Source of the DNA: Heliopora coerulea | Taxonomy: Eukaryota; Cnidaria; Anthozoa; Scleralcyonacea; Helioporidae | DNA length: 64,000 nt | Direction: 5' to 3' | Assembly: GCA_030142905.1 (NCBI GenBank) | Contig: JASJOG010000059.1 | Location: 663,001 to 727,000, forward strand | Shown: positions 46,914 to 56,346 of the stretch, in pieces | How the letters are laid out: every line of letters starts with the position of its first letter | Position numbering within the stretch: position 1 is the stretch's first letter | Translations under genes and position numbers: made by a program | The notes under the pieces: generated by a model | Told to the model about the DNA's origin: nothing | The model's input: the letters and a program-made list of their open reading frames with translations, nothing else | Database searches by the model: none

Positions 46914-49036
46914 TTAAAGATCTTTTATAACCTCATCTTTATCAAAATCAATTTCAAATTTCTTGCAGAGAAGATAATGGTTTAACACAATTTCTTTTTC
47001 TTTCATTTTTCTTGTTGAAACATATACATATAATATTTCTCCATCTATTTTTCCATGGTCTTTATTTTTTGATCCAAGATAAAATTTCGTGTTTGAGTTA
47101 TGTGTTCTTGTGTAGTTTGTGTTGAAAGAAACAATTTCTTTTCCATTCACGTAAAGATTTCCTTTTGGTGTTGGACCATTTACATCATTTTGATCCCAAT
47201 GTACAGAAAGACATATTAATTTATTTAGTTCTGTTGCATTTGCTTTTAATTGCCATTTACTGTTTTGAACCAAAAATGGGTGTGAATTTGTGACATATAA
47301 GGTTGAATTTATAAAAGAAATACCAAATTCCAAAGTGTCATGACCACTTTTTGTTTGTTTATCTGTGATTTTGAATAATGATACCTCAGGTCTATTATTA
47401 TTTAATGATTTCATTCCATATACAAGATAAAAATTCAAGTGTTGATTGGATAAAATGTCTTGTGAAGTACTTAAATGTAAATTGTTAGTGTTTGATCCAA
47501 GATATTGAATACAATAAAAATTATTAATTGTAGATTTTTTGAAAAATGGTTGTTTATTTGTATCCGATTGTGAAAATTCCCAATCTTTTTTTCTTGATAA
47601 ATTTAAAACTTTTTCAACCTTTTTATCACTTCCAGTATATTCTATATAATCAATATCATCTTTTATTTCAAAAATTCCTTCGTCATCCATTTGTAAATTA
47701 TAAATATTTGCAACCATGTTTGGTAATAACAAATTTGTAACATACTTTTTATTTACAACATGTTGATCAGAAGATGGAACATAATTTGCAGCATGAATAA
47801 TATGATGATTTCCCATATCCAAATCACCAGTCATTGTTCCACCTGTCAAAGACAATTTTTCATTAGATTTTGCATAAATTACCTGAAGTGTCGCATTATT
47901 TCTTTCATCCACACATATTTTTCTTGCTAAATGTCTATCATGTGTAGGATTTGAAGTTGACCAAATTCTATAGTCATTAATTACAATATCACCAGTCATC
48001 ACACCTCCTGTTTTTGATAATTTTGTAGCATCTTGATCATCTACATATTTTTTCTTGCTAAATGTGTATCAAGTGTAGGATCTGAAGTTGTGATGATTTT
48101 ATTATTTCCAATTGTAATATCTCCTGTCATTGTTCCTCCTGATAAAGGTAATCTGCTGTTATCTCTATCATCCACATATTTTTTTCTTGATAACGCATCT
48201 TTATAATCTGGATCTCTTGAAGTCAAAACTTGTTTTTGGTCTGTGTAAATATCTCTTTTAATTTTACTCCTGTCTGCTCCCAACCATGACACTTTTTCCA
48301 TTTCCACAAAATTGTCATGTATATATTTCTTTCTTGTAAGAGAATCGTCATGATTTGGATTTTGTTTACAAAAAATTTGAAAATTTTTAATATAAAGGTC
48401 TCCTTTTAAAGTATCTTTATTTGATCCTAAATAAGATTCTTTTGTTTTACCTAAAAAGTTTCCATCTACATATGATTTTGTTGTAAGATCATTATTATTT
48501 GAAGGTGTTGCACTTGATAAGACTTTATTTGATCCCATATTCAAGTTTCCAGTCATTGTTCCACCCGTTAAAGATAATTTTTTAGCATCTTGGTCATCCA
48601 CATATTTTTTACGAGAAAGATCTTTATCACCTGTGGGATCTGCAGTTGTTTGAATTTTATTATTTCCCATTATAATATTTCCAGACATTACACCCCCTGT
48701 TACTGGTAATCTTCTAGCATCTTGGTCATCCACATATTTTTTCCTTGCTAAATCTTTAACACCTGTAGGATTCTTATTTGTTGTAATTTTATTATTTCCC
48801 ATGTTTATATTTCCAGTCATAACACCACCAGTTTTTGCAAGATAATTTACACCTGTATGATTTGTTATTAAACTATCCACATATTTTTTTCTTGCAAGAT
48901 GAGAATTTTCTGTAGGATCTGCAGATGTTAAAATATGATTATCTTGCATGTTAATATCTCCAATCATTTCTCCTCCTTTTGTTGGAAGACCTCCAATTCC
49001 TATTTCTTCTTTTTTATATCCGTAGTAGAGACTCAT
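46914..49036 (-). pseudogene. Phage-tail-fibre-like protein of B, one frameshift
   Basis: Two frames (48041-49036 and 46914-48002) give about nine stalk repeats with the GGxMxGxIxMGNNKI...RKKYVDD pattern, then the same lectin-like head as in A (KGNLYVNGKEIVSF, FYLGSKNKDHGKIDGEI). The frames part near 48010-48040. The extra three repeats relative to A lengthen the predicted stalk. The N-terminal MSLYYGYK matches A's MSFFYGYQ. Confidence 0.8.
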
Positions 49037-49038
49037 AT

Positions 49039-49710
49039 TTATTTAATGTAAATTTCTAATAAAACATTTCCAATAGAAGAAGAATTATTTCCTTCAACTT
49101 TAAATTCCAATGAGTTAAAAATTCCATTTGAAAACATAATTCCACCATAAATTTCTTCTGAAGTAAAAGAAGAAACAGATCCTTTTAACGTTTGGTTGTT
49201 AGGAATTGGAATTTGACATAAAATGTTGCTTCTTTTTCCATTCAAGAAATTCCTTGATTTGTTGATGAGGTTGCAATAAATATTCACATATTCCAGATTG
49301 TTATTAATATTAACAACTGAATCTGATTCAATCAAAGTATTTGCCGCTATTTCTTTGTTGTTAGAAAAACCAAGAATGGGAGATAAAGTTTTTAAATTCG
49401 TTTTCTTGTCTGTTTTTATCTTACATTTTCCTGTGAAAGGAATTTCTTCCAATTCAATCTTCCCAATGTTTTCAAATAATTTTTTCAAAGAGGAAAAGTT
49501 ATAATATCCTTCTTTGAATGTAACTTTTGTATTTACACCATCCACATCATATTTGTAAAAATATGTCGAGTCTAAATTATTATAATCCCAAAAAATATTT
49601 ACAGATTTTACATACATTTTATGACAATCCTTTAAAACAAGAGTTTCATCCAATTCAATTATATTTATTTTCTCTTTTTTTGGAATGTAGATTTTAAAAC
49701 ACTTGCTCAT
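49039..49710 (-). CDS. Penton-like minor capsid protein (B)
   Basis: 223 residues, intact. All-beta pattern with TFKEGYYNFSSLKKLF, LSPILGF, LEYVNIYCNLINKSRNF and NGKRSNILCQIPI. The order (an Y-Y-x-F strand, an L-G-F segment, an I-Y-C-x-L-I strand, then a final I-L-x-x-I-P) resembles the single-jelly-roll minor capsid proteins of Polintons and adintoviruses. It sits next to the fibre gene, as penton and fibre do in adenovirus-like particles. The start follows TCTAAATAAATG. The assignment is by pattern and needs a structure prediction. Confidence 0.6.
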   Translation of the reverse strand: MSKCFKIYIPKKEKINIIELDETLVLKDCHKMYVKSVNIFWDYNNLDSTYFYKYDVDGVNTKVTFKEGYYNFSSLKKLFENIGKIELEEIPFTGKCKIKTDKKTNLKTLSPILGFSNNKEIAANTLIESDSVVNINNNLEYVNIYCNLINKSRNFLNGKRSNILCQIPIPNNQTLKGSVSSFTSEEIYGGIMFSNGIFNSLEFKVEGNNSSSIGNVLLEIYIK

Positions 49711-49714
49711 TTAT

Positions 49715-51162
49715 TTAGATATATTTTGAAATTAATACTCCACCAACTAATGCAAAAGATAAAATCCATAAATTTTCGCTTGATGCTTTTGGAGGAATAA
49801 TTTTTCTATCATTTTTCTTTGTATCTATTTCATATTCAGTTTTCTTTTTATCAAGTTTCTTTATTTCATTTCCCTGTAAATTTTTTTCTTCTCCATAATA
49901 ATTTAATTTCTCATTAATTCCAAAAACCATATTTTCATTAGACACTTTGAGTTTATTATTATATCCTTCAATTGGATTTTTTAAAATAACCATAGAAGAA
50001 GGAATTAACCAAAGAGTTGGAGATATAGCTGTATTTAAAACCACATTTGTTGCAGTGATTGCTGTATTCATATTATTAATCCATGTTGTTGTATCATAAT
50101 TTGTAATAGAATCTTCAAAAATTTTCCTAAAAACTTTTTGTGTTTCCAATGCTGAAGCTCTATTACTCACAATACTTTGTCTTGTCCTTGCTTGTGCTCC
50201 AAGGATTGCATAAAGATATGCTTCAATGCTTTCATTTAACAATTCAGTTCCTTGTTTTATTAACCCGTCTGAAATTTTTGGAATGAATTTTTTATAATCA
50301 TTTTGTGTATCTCTAATTTGACCTGGACCATGTGGGAATCTTTCCCATGGTCTTACATCCACAACATCTTACCCAAATGCTCATTTTTTATATTCATAAT
50401 TTCTTGATATGTCCATTTTGGATAGTGATCTCTCAGGAAGGAAGCATTAAATTTATAAAAAATGGTATAATCTCCTTTTGAAAGTTGAAACATTATTCTT
50501 TTCACTGTAAAATATAAATGAAATCTCATAAAAGATGTAATTTGTTTTGGAACATCTGGAGAAAATAATAAATGTTGTATTGAAATTCCACATGCATAAG
50601 TTGCTATCCATGTTCCAACTATGCTTTGAAAATATGTTTCCTGCAGATTCCATTTTGCATTATCATTTGTAGTAATGTCCAACGCAGGTAAATTACTTTG
50701 AAAATAATCTGTATTGTTTACATAAATCCTAAACTGATTTATTGGATAATTTAAGACATATTCTGTAGGAAATTCATCCCAATAATAATTTTTTCCTGTA
50801 TAACCAACATGTCTTTTACCTCTTGGTAATTTTTGTATACTTCCTCCAAGTTTCCAAATTTTTGGAAAGTTTGGTTTTGGTTTATTTATTGTTAAATATT
50901 TTGTCATATTTGGATCATTTTTAAATGTATCTGAATTTATATCAGTTGAAACATCTGCTGAATTTTTAAACCAAACATGATAACCTTGGAAGACGGCATT
51001 TTTATCAAAATCAGCTTCAAAAGTAAACTTTGACATGTCTGCATATGGATATTTCTTCTTAAAATATTTTTTCTCCAATTCAACATCTTCTTTAATATTT
51101 TTCATAACATAATCATAATTTTTTTCATAATATTTTCTTTCTTCTTTTTCCATTGAATTCAT
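49715..51162 (-). pseudogene. C-terminally anchored Polinton protein of B, one frameshift
   Basis: Two overlapping frames (50353-51162 and 49715-50362) match the intact 496-residue protein of A (56345-57835). The N-terminal part contains YADMSKFTFEADFDKNAVF and NYPINQFRIYVNNTDYFQS. The C-terminal part has EAYLYAILGAQARTRQS and ends with a membrane helix (LWILSFALVGGVLISKYI). The frame shifts near 50355. It is not matched to a named family and is likely structural. Confidence 0.75.
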
Positions 51163-51183
51163 TATTTATTTTAGTAAAAATAA
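51163..51183. promoter_or_regulatory. 21-bp divergent promoter between the two arms (B)
   Basis: The intergenic sequence TATTTATTTTAGTAAAAATA plus A separates two outward-facing ATGs. It is nearly self-complementary, giving an AATAA-type motif before each start. A has exactly the same spacing at 57836-57856. Confidence 0.7.
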
Positions 51184-52158
51184 ATGAAAGATGAAGAGTT
51201 TGTTATAGAGCAGGAGTTGAGAGATTTATATTATAATCCAGAAACAGGTTTTCAATCTGCTGAAAGACTTTATCAAAAAGCAAAAGAAGAAGGTTTAAAA
51301 ATTTCAAGAAAAAATGTAAGAGAATGGTTAAAAACACAAAATACATTTTCTATGTTTAAACCAGCTATTAAAAGACATAAATTTAGAAAAACATTTGTTA
51401 AAGATTTAGGTCAACAATTACAAATGGATTTAGTAGATATGAAAAAATATTCCAGACAGAATAAAGGTTATTATTGGATTTTAACAGGTATAGAAATTTT
51501 AAGTAGATTTGGTTTTGCAATTCCCGTCTATAGAAAAGATAAAGAAAATATGAAAAAATCTGTTGTAAAAATGTTAACTCAATTCAAAATTAGGTTTTCA
51601 AAATATCCAGAATTTATTCAATTTGATGAAGGAAAAGAATTTTATAATGTAGGAGTAAAATCTTTATTGAAAGAAGTTTATAATATAAAATATTTTCCCA
51701 CCTACTCCACAAGAAAAGCTGCAGTTGTAGAAAGATTTAATAAAACATTAAAAACAATGATATGGAAATATTTTTATAAAAATAATACTAATAAATGGTT
51801 AGATGTTTTGAGTGATTTTGTTAAAAGTTATAACCACACCACACATAGAACTATTGAAATGAAACCTATTGAAGTAAATGAGGAAAATAAAAATAAAGTT
51901 TGGATTAAACTTTTTGGTCAACCAATTGGAGAAACTATTTCTCCAAAATTTAAAATTGGTGATGAAGTTAGAATTTCAAGATATAAAAATATTTTTAAAA
52001 AAGGTTATGAAGCTAGTTTTACACAAGAAATTTTCAAAATTAATGAAATATTTTTTGGTGACCCAATTATGTATAAATTAAAAGATTTAAAAGGTGAAGA
52101 AATTTTAGGAAAATTTTATCAAGAAGAATTATCTCCTATTATTTCTTTCTATAAATAA
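51184..52158 (+). CDS. Polinton RVE-family integrase (B)
   Basis: 324 residues, intact. An N-terminal helical domain (ELRDLYYNPETGFQSAERL) precedes the RNase H-like core with catalytic Asp82 (LQMDLVDM), Asp148 (IQFDEGKEF) and Glu183 (AVVERFNKTLK), a D,D(34)E arrangement. The C-terminal SH3-like part contains FKIGDEVRISRYKNIFKKGY. This is the enzyme expected to cut and join the AGTAGT ends and make 6-bp duplications. It heads the rightward operon-like unit; AAAATAAATG marks the start. It is the best-preserved enzyme gene here together with the ATPase. Confidence 0.93.
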   Translation: MKDEEFVIEQELRDLYYNPETGFQSAERLYQKAKEEGLKISRKNVREWLKTQNTFSMFKPAIKRHKFRKTFVKDLGQQLQMDLVDMKKYSRQNKGYYWILTGIEILSRFGFAIPVYRKDKENMKKSVVKMLTQFKIRFSKYPEFIQFDEGKEFYNVGVKSLLKEVYNIKYFPTYSTRKAAVVERFNKTLKTMIWKYFYKNNTNKWLDVLSDFVKSYNHTTHRTIEMKPIEVNEENKNKVWIKLFGQPIGETISPKFKIGDEVRISRYKNIFKKGYEASFTQEIFKINEIFFGDPIMYKLKDLKGEEILGKFYQEELSPIISFYK

Positions 52159-53420
52159 ATGGCAGAAAGTGGATTTGATGACATTGAAATGAGAAATAAA
52201 AAATTGAGAGAAGAGGAAGAAGAAGAAGAAGAAGAAGATAAAGAAGCAGAAACAAAGTTTTCTGATGACGAGGATCCTTGGGGTATTGGAGATTATCCTG
52301 AAAACTTTGGTGAAGGATCTCCAAAAATGAAATTCAACACAGTTGATATTCCTGATGTGAAAAAAGATCCAGGAGGAATTAGAAAATCAATAACTGAAGA
52401 TAAAAAAAGTATTTTAAAAAAATATTTGATATCGAAATTGTAAAGAAAAAAGGTCCAAATTCACAAGATTTGATTGAAAACACTTATTTTCTTGGGGAAA
52501 AAAGCGTTAAAATTTTTTACAAAGGAAAGCAAATTGGAAGTGTTATTGATGAAAAACCAGAGTTTTATACAAGAAAAAACTTAAGATTGGTTGAAGAATT
52601 TAAAGACAGACTGGAAAAAGCAAAAAAAGAATATGAAAAAACTTTAGATTTTACTATTAATCAACAAATGGAAAAACAGGATTTTGAATATTGGGATTCA
52701 TATGAATGGGATCCTTATGAAAGAAATTTTTTCATAGAAGAAATTAAACAAAATTCTATTGAAAGATTAAATAATAGTATTGAAAATATTCAAAAAAACA
52801 TGAAAGAAATAGAAATGGATGAACAGGATGTGAGAGAATTAAATGGAGTATTGGATCCTAGAGGTCAAACAGCAGAAGAAAAGATTGATTTTCTTGATAT
52901 ACAAGCTGATCACTGGAGACAAAAAGCATTACTTGAAACTGATAAGAGAAAAGAAAAATGGTATAAAGATGCTGAAAAAACAGCAAGATTAGTAGCTGAT
53001 AAAATAAGATTAGAAAATGATGTGAGACCTGAAGAAGAAGAAACAGTTTCTATAATTCAACAAGAAATTGAAGAATCTGATATGGGGAGATTTGAAAAAT
53101 TTAAAAAATGGTCAAATGAAAATCTTCTCGGATTATCTGCAGTTTCAATTGCAGGAATTTTGACAACAATTATTATTGGTGCAAGAAATGCTTTAAAATC
53201 AGGTGCAAAAGCAGTTGGAAATTTAGGAAAAGCAATTGCAAATATTGGTAAAAATTTTGGAGCAGTCATTTCTTCTCTTTTAAATTTAATTGGATCAATA
53301 TTATCATGGGGTGCAAAAGGAATAACTTTTCTTGCTAAAAATCTATGGATTTTAACACTTGCAATTACCTACTTTTTATACAATGAATACAAAGAAAGAA
53401 GAAAAAAAAAATACATATAA
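52159..53420 (+). pseudogene. Acidic coiled-coil protein with hydrophobic C-terminus (B), frameshifted
   Basis: The frames 52159-52443 and 52470-53420 belong together: a very acidic N-terminus (poly-Glu near residue 18-27, DDEDPWGIGDYP), a helical middle (ENIQKNMKEIEMDEQDVRE, ADHWRQKALLE) and a C-terminal hydrophobic, Gly/Ala-rich segment (LSAVSIAGILTTIIIGA, LINLIGSI-like stretch, LWILTLAITYFLYNEY). The C-terminus has the look of a membrane-lytic or membrane-remodelling region. The break is in an A-rich run near 52410. The A copy is at 58854-60089. Function unknown. Confidence 0.75.
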
Positions 53421-53424
53421 ATAA

Positions 53425-54654
53425 ATGAGTAGAGTCAATGTATTGCATCCAGGATATAAAAAATCAAGAATGAGTGAAATTAAAGGAAACAGGGTTAGAC
53501 ATACTGTGACATTAAATCCAAATTCAGCAAATCCAGAAGAAGAAATTCATATTGATATTTCTAAACTGAATCCAAATTTATGTCTTGTTCCAGATTCTCT
53601 AAGATTGTTATTTAATTTCAAAAACAAAAACACTAAATCTTGGTTTTTAAATAATTTGTCAAAACTTTTGAAAAAGAGACTTGTGATTAAATTTGCTGGA
53701 GAAATTATGACAATACAGGAGAATCTTTGTTGGAGATTTACAAAGATCTTTGGAAACCAGGATATGAAAGATCAGATATGATTGAATATGGAATTGGTAA
53801 TGAAAATGTTAGGAAACTCATCAGTAAAGATGATTCTGCTGCCAGTAGTGGAAATCCACAAAAAGTGTCTGACAAACTCATGTTTGATATTTTTGGAAAT
53901 AAACAATGTTTGAAATTGGAAAAAATACTTTCAACTCACGGATTGTATTCTCCATATGGAATGATTAACAATTTTCAATACATTATAACTTTACCAAAAG
54001 CAAGTGAAATTATGGTTGCTCAAAGTGGAGAAAGTGTGGCTGGATATGCTTTAGAAAATTTGGAATTGGAATATGAAACTATTGAAAACTTAGATTTAGC
54101 TAATGAAGTTTTGGGAAATTATTCCACAGGGAGAAGTTTATCATTTAATCATGTCACTTTAATGAAAACTGTAGAATGGGATAAAGATGTAACTCTGCAT
54201 AATGAAACGATTAATATCCCAAGAAAGAGTATGAAAGCAGTGGTGTTGTTATTTAAAAATAAAACTGTAACAGATAGTGAAGAATTTGTTTACCCAAATA
54301 TTACAGAAGTGAAAATTTCTGTGGAAGGTATCCCAAATAGTATATATTCACAGGGAATACCAAAAAGTAGATTTTTTGAAGAAGCATTCAGAATATTTCA
54401 CTGTGGATATGAAAGTTGTGAATCTGTTATGAGTCTTGAAAAATTTTACAAAGATACTTTTGCATTATGCATTGATTTGAGAACTATAAATGATGATTTT
54501 GTCTATGGAGATGGAAAGAAGCTGGTTAATACACAATCTGGAATTCTATTAGAAATTAAAAAAAGCAATATCAGCGAATGTAAAATGTCACATTTTTGTA
54601 ATTAGTGATGGGTTAAATATTGCAAATAAAGACTTATCTTCAATACAGTTTTAA
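53425..54654 (+). pseudogene. Major capsid protein candidate (B), two frameshifts
   Basis: About 409 codons over 53425-53781, 53727-54605 and a final shifted stretch to the TAA at 54652-54654. It has a strand-rich sequence with DISKLNPNLCLVPDS, SKLLKKRLVIKFAGE, a long middle with SGRSLSFNHVTLMK, and ITEVKISVEGIPNSIYSQG near the end. It resembles the capsid-type Polinton protein often annotated as F54H12.2-like in animals. A deletion of about 4 nt near 53706 (relative to A) and a 1-nt shift near 54568 break it. The gene order before the ATPase fits a capsid protein. Confidence 0.65.
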
Positions 54655-54658
54655 ATAA

Positions 54659-55366
54659 ATGGAAAAGATTACTTCACAAGATAAAAAAACTGAAAAATTA
54701 GGTCAAAAAATACAATTGTTGAAAATTTCAGAAGAAGCAAAAGAAAGAAAATCTGTCAAAAAATTCAATTCTGAAAAGAAACCGTTTAATATGATTATTG
54801 TTGGAATGACTTGTTGTGGAAAAACCCAATATCTTTTGAATTTTTTAGAGAGAGAATATAAAAATTATTTTGATCACATTTTTTTATTATGTCCTACTTT
54901 TTCTTGGAATAAAACTTATGAGAATTGGAAATATGATGAGGATGAAGATTTTATTGCTATTCCCTGTGATCAAGATGATGTTGAAAAATATTTAAAAATT
55001 GTTGTTGATTTTGCAAAAGGAAGCAAAAGTCTAATTATTTTAGATGATGTTGCAAGTGGAAAAGATGTTAAAAATAGAACAAGTGAGTTGGTAAAATTAG
55101 GATTTTCTGCAAGACATTATAATCTTTCTGTTGTTGTCATTACTCAACAGGTGACTTCGATTGCAAAACCATTTAGAGAGAATATTTCTAAATTGGTGAC
55201 ATTTTATAATCCAAACAAAAAAGATATGAAAACCATTCTTGAAGAATATTCAGGTGTAAATGGTCGCAATGAGTTGGAAAAAATTATGCATAAGTTGAAG
55301 AATAAACGCTATTCCAATTTGGAAATTTCTTTAATTTTTGCATATGACACTATAATAAATGAGTAA
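54659..55366 (+). CDS. A32/FtsK-type genome-packaging ATPase (B)
   Basis: 235 residues, intact. The Walker A motif is GMTCCGKT (49-56) and Walker B is LIILDD (125-130). Then come an arginine-containing region (KNRTSELVKLGFSARHYNL) and a sensor-like VVVITQQVTSIAKPFREN. It matches the packaging ATPase family of Polintons, adenovirus-like and giant viruses. It starts right after the capsid gene's stop in TTTTAAATAAATG and overlaps the next gene by 8 nt. Confidence 0.92.
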   Translation: MEKITSQDKKTEKLGQKIQLLKISEEAKERKSVKKFNSEKKPFNMIIVGMTCCGKTQYLLNFLEREYKNYFDHIFLLCPTFSWNKTYENWKYDEDEDFIAIPCDQDDVEKYLKIVVDFAKGSKSLIILDDVASGKDVKNRTSELVKLGFSARHYNLSVVVITQQVTSIAKPFRENISKLVTFYNPNKKDMKTILEEYSGVNGRNELEKIMHKLKNKRYSNLEISLIFAYDTIINE

Positions 55367-55808
55367 AGATGGGAGTGAAGAAATTCCAACAACCACAAAT
55401 TGTGAGACTAGAGAAGAAGTTGCAAAAAAGCGACAAGAGTTGCTTAGATTATCTGAAGATGGAGAAATCCCACAATCTGTTGCAAGTTTGAAAAAAGCAA
55501 GCGGAAAAGTTGTGTTAAAAATTTACACAGAATATGAGAGGGAACAAGCAGAAAAAGCAAATATGTTTCTCATAGATTTGTTGGTGTCAAAATTTGCAGA
55601 TCTTTTAGGAGGATTGGAAGCAATTGAAAGCAGTGAAGAGTTGGAAAAAGAGCTATCAAAAGATAAATTGTTAAGAAGAGATGTGAAATTTTTGGTTGAA
55701 AAAGTGACGCCTTATCTTCCCTATCTTGGAATTATTTCTGGTGGAATAACAGTTGGAAAACATGTCATGAAAAAGAAATATCAAGGAAAAGAGGAGGAAA
55801 AAGAATAA
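55359..55808 (+). CDS. Conserved small protein after the ATPase (B)
   Basis: 149 residues, intact; its ortholog in A (61965-62429) is also intact, which makes it the only gene intact in both copies besides two membrane-cassette genes. Mostly helical and charged (SVASLKKASGKVVLKIYTEY, GLEAIESSEELEKELSKDK), it ends with a moderately hydrophobic stretch (PYLPYLGIISGGITVGKHV) and a basic tail. The ATG lies inside AATAAATGAGTAA, which is also the end of the ATPase gene. Function not recognised. Confidence 0.75.
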   Translation: MSKDGSEEIPTTTNCETREEVAKKRQELLRLSEDGEIPQSVASLKKASGKVVLKIYTEYEREQAEKANMFLIDLLVSKFADLLGGLEAIESSEELEKELSKDKLLRRDVKFLVEKVTPYLPYLGIISGGITVGKHVMKKKYQGKEEEKE

Positions 55809-55884
55809 ATAGTGTTGTTTGATTTTGTATGAAAAAATTCATACAAAATTTTTTTTTACATATATAGGATTTTTCCTTTAATAA

Positions 55885-56094
55885 ATGCCTTGCAACTGCA
55901 AAAATAACAAAAGATTAAGACTTTTGCTTTTGGAAACGGAAAAGGAATATTTGGATGCTTTAGAGTTTAAAGATAAGTTTGAGAGAAGTCGTAAATTACA
56001 AAAGATTTACCATATAGAATATGTTTGGGAGAATATAAACACAGCAGAGAAAAAGATGTTTGAAATTATAGACCAACTTGAGCATTGTTGTTAG
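55885..56094 (+). CDS. 69-residue Cys-flanked helical protein (B only)
   Basis: It begins MPCNCKNNKRLRL and ends EHCC, with a charged helical middle (EKEYLDALEFKDKFERS). The start lies in TTTAATAAATG, the same motif as its neighbours, which supports it as a real gene. There is no counterpart in A. Terminal cysteine pairs could bind metal or form disulfides. Function unknown. Confidence 0.6.
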   Translation: MPCNCKNNKRLRLLLLETEKEYLDALEFKDKFERSRKLQKIYHIEYVWENINTAEKKMFEIIDQLEHCC

Positions 56095-56346
56095 GATTTT
56101 TCCTTTTTTTCTTTATTTTCTAGAATGCAATCATTTTGCTCAGCGGTTTTCTCTATCTCCCAGAATGATTGACAGGTTTTGGGAAAAGGGGATTCCCCTG
56201 AGACACTTGTGAAAATTTTGGGTGTTTCCCTATGATTGACAGGTTGGTGGAACTTGGCCGCACATGCGCAGTAGGTTAAAATTGACACTTAGAAAAATTT
56301 TGAAAAAAGTGCCAGAATGTCACAGAATCAGCACTTTACCACTACT
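56095..56346. repeat. Right terminal region of B
   Basis: It ends in ACTACT at 56346. It contains a kB-like GGGGATTCCCC (56188-56198), two ATTGACAGGTT motifs and CTGCGCATGTGCGG (complement of an NRF1-like site). The stretch CAGCGGTTTTCTCTATCTCC with ATTGACAGGTTTT also occurs in A's right repeat, showing common ancestry of the right ends. Confidence 0.8.

Larger units (their letters stand above)
39816..56346. mobile_element. Polinton/Maverick B (inner, complete length)
   Basis: A 16,531-bp element with AGTAGT...ACTACT ends, an imperfect terminal inverted match of about 35 bp (AGTAGTTGTAAA against AGTAGTGGTAAA, then GATTCTG) and a perfect 6-bp target duplication. It has the same gene order as A, plus three extra genes. 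It is a relative of A, not a recent copy: aligned proteins differ at roughly a quarter to a third of residues. Most of its inactivating changes are frameshifts in A-rich runs. Confidence 0.95.

Noticed and set aside
39816..56346. Tandem duplication of one Polinton
   Set aside because: Target duplications, AGTAGT/ACTACT ends and sequence divergence show separate insertion of a related element.
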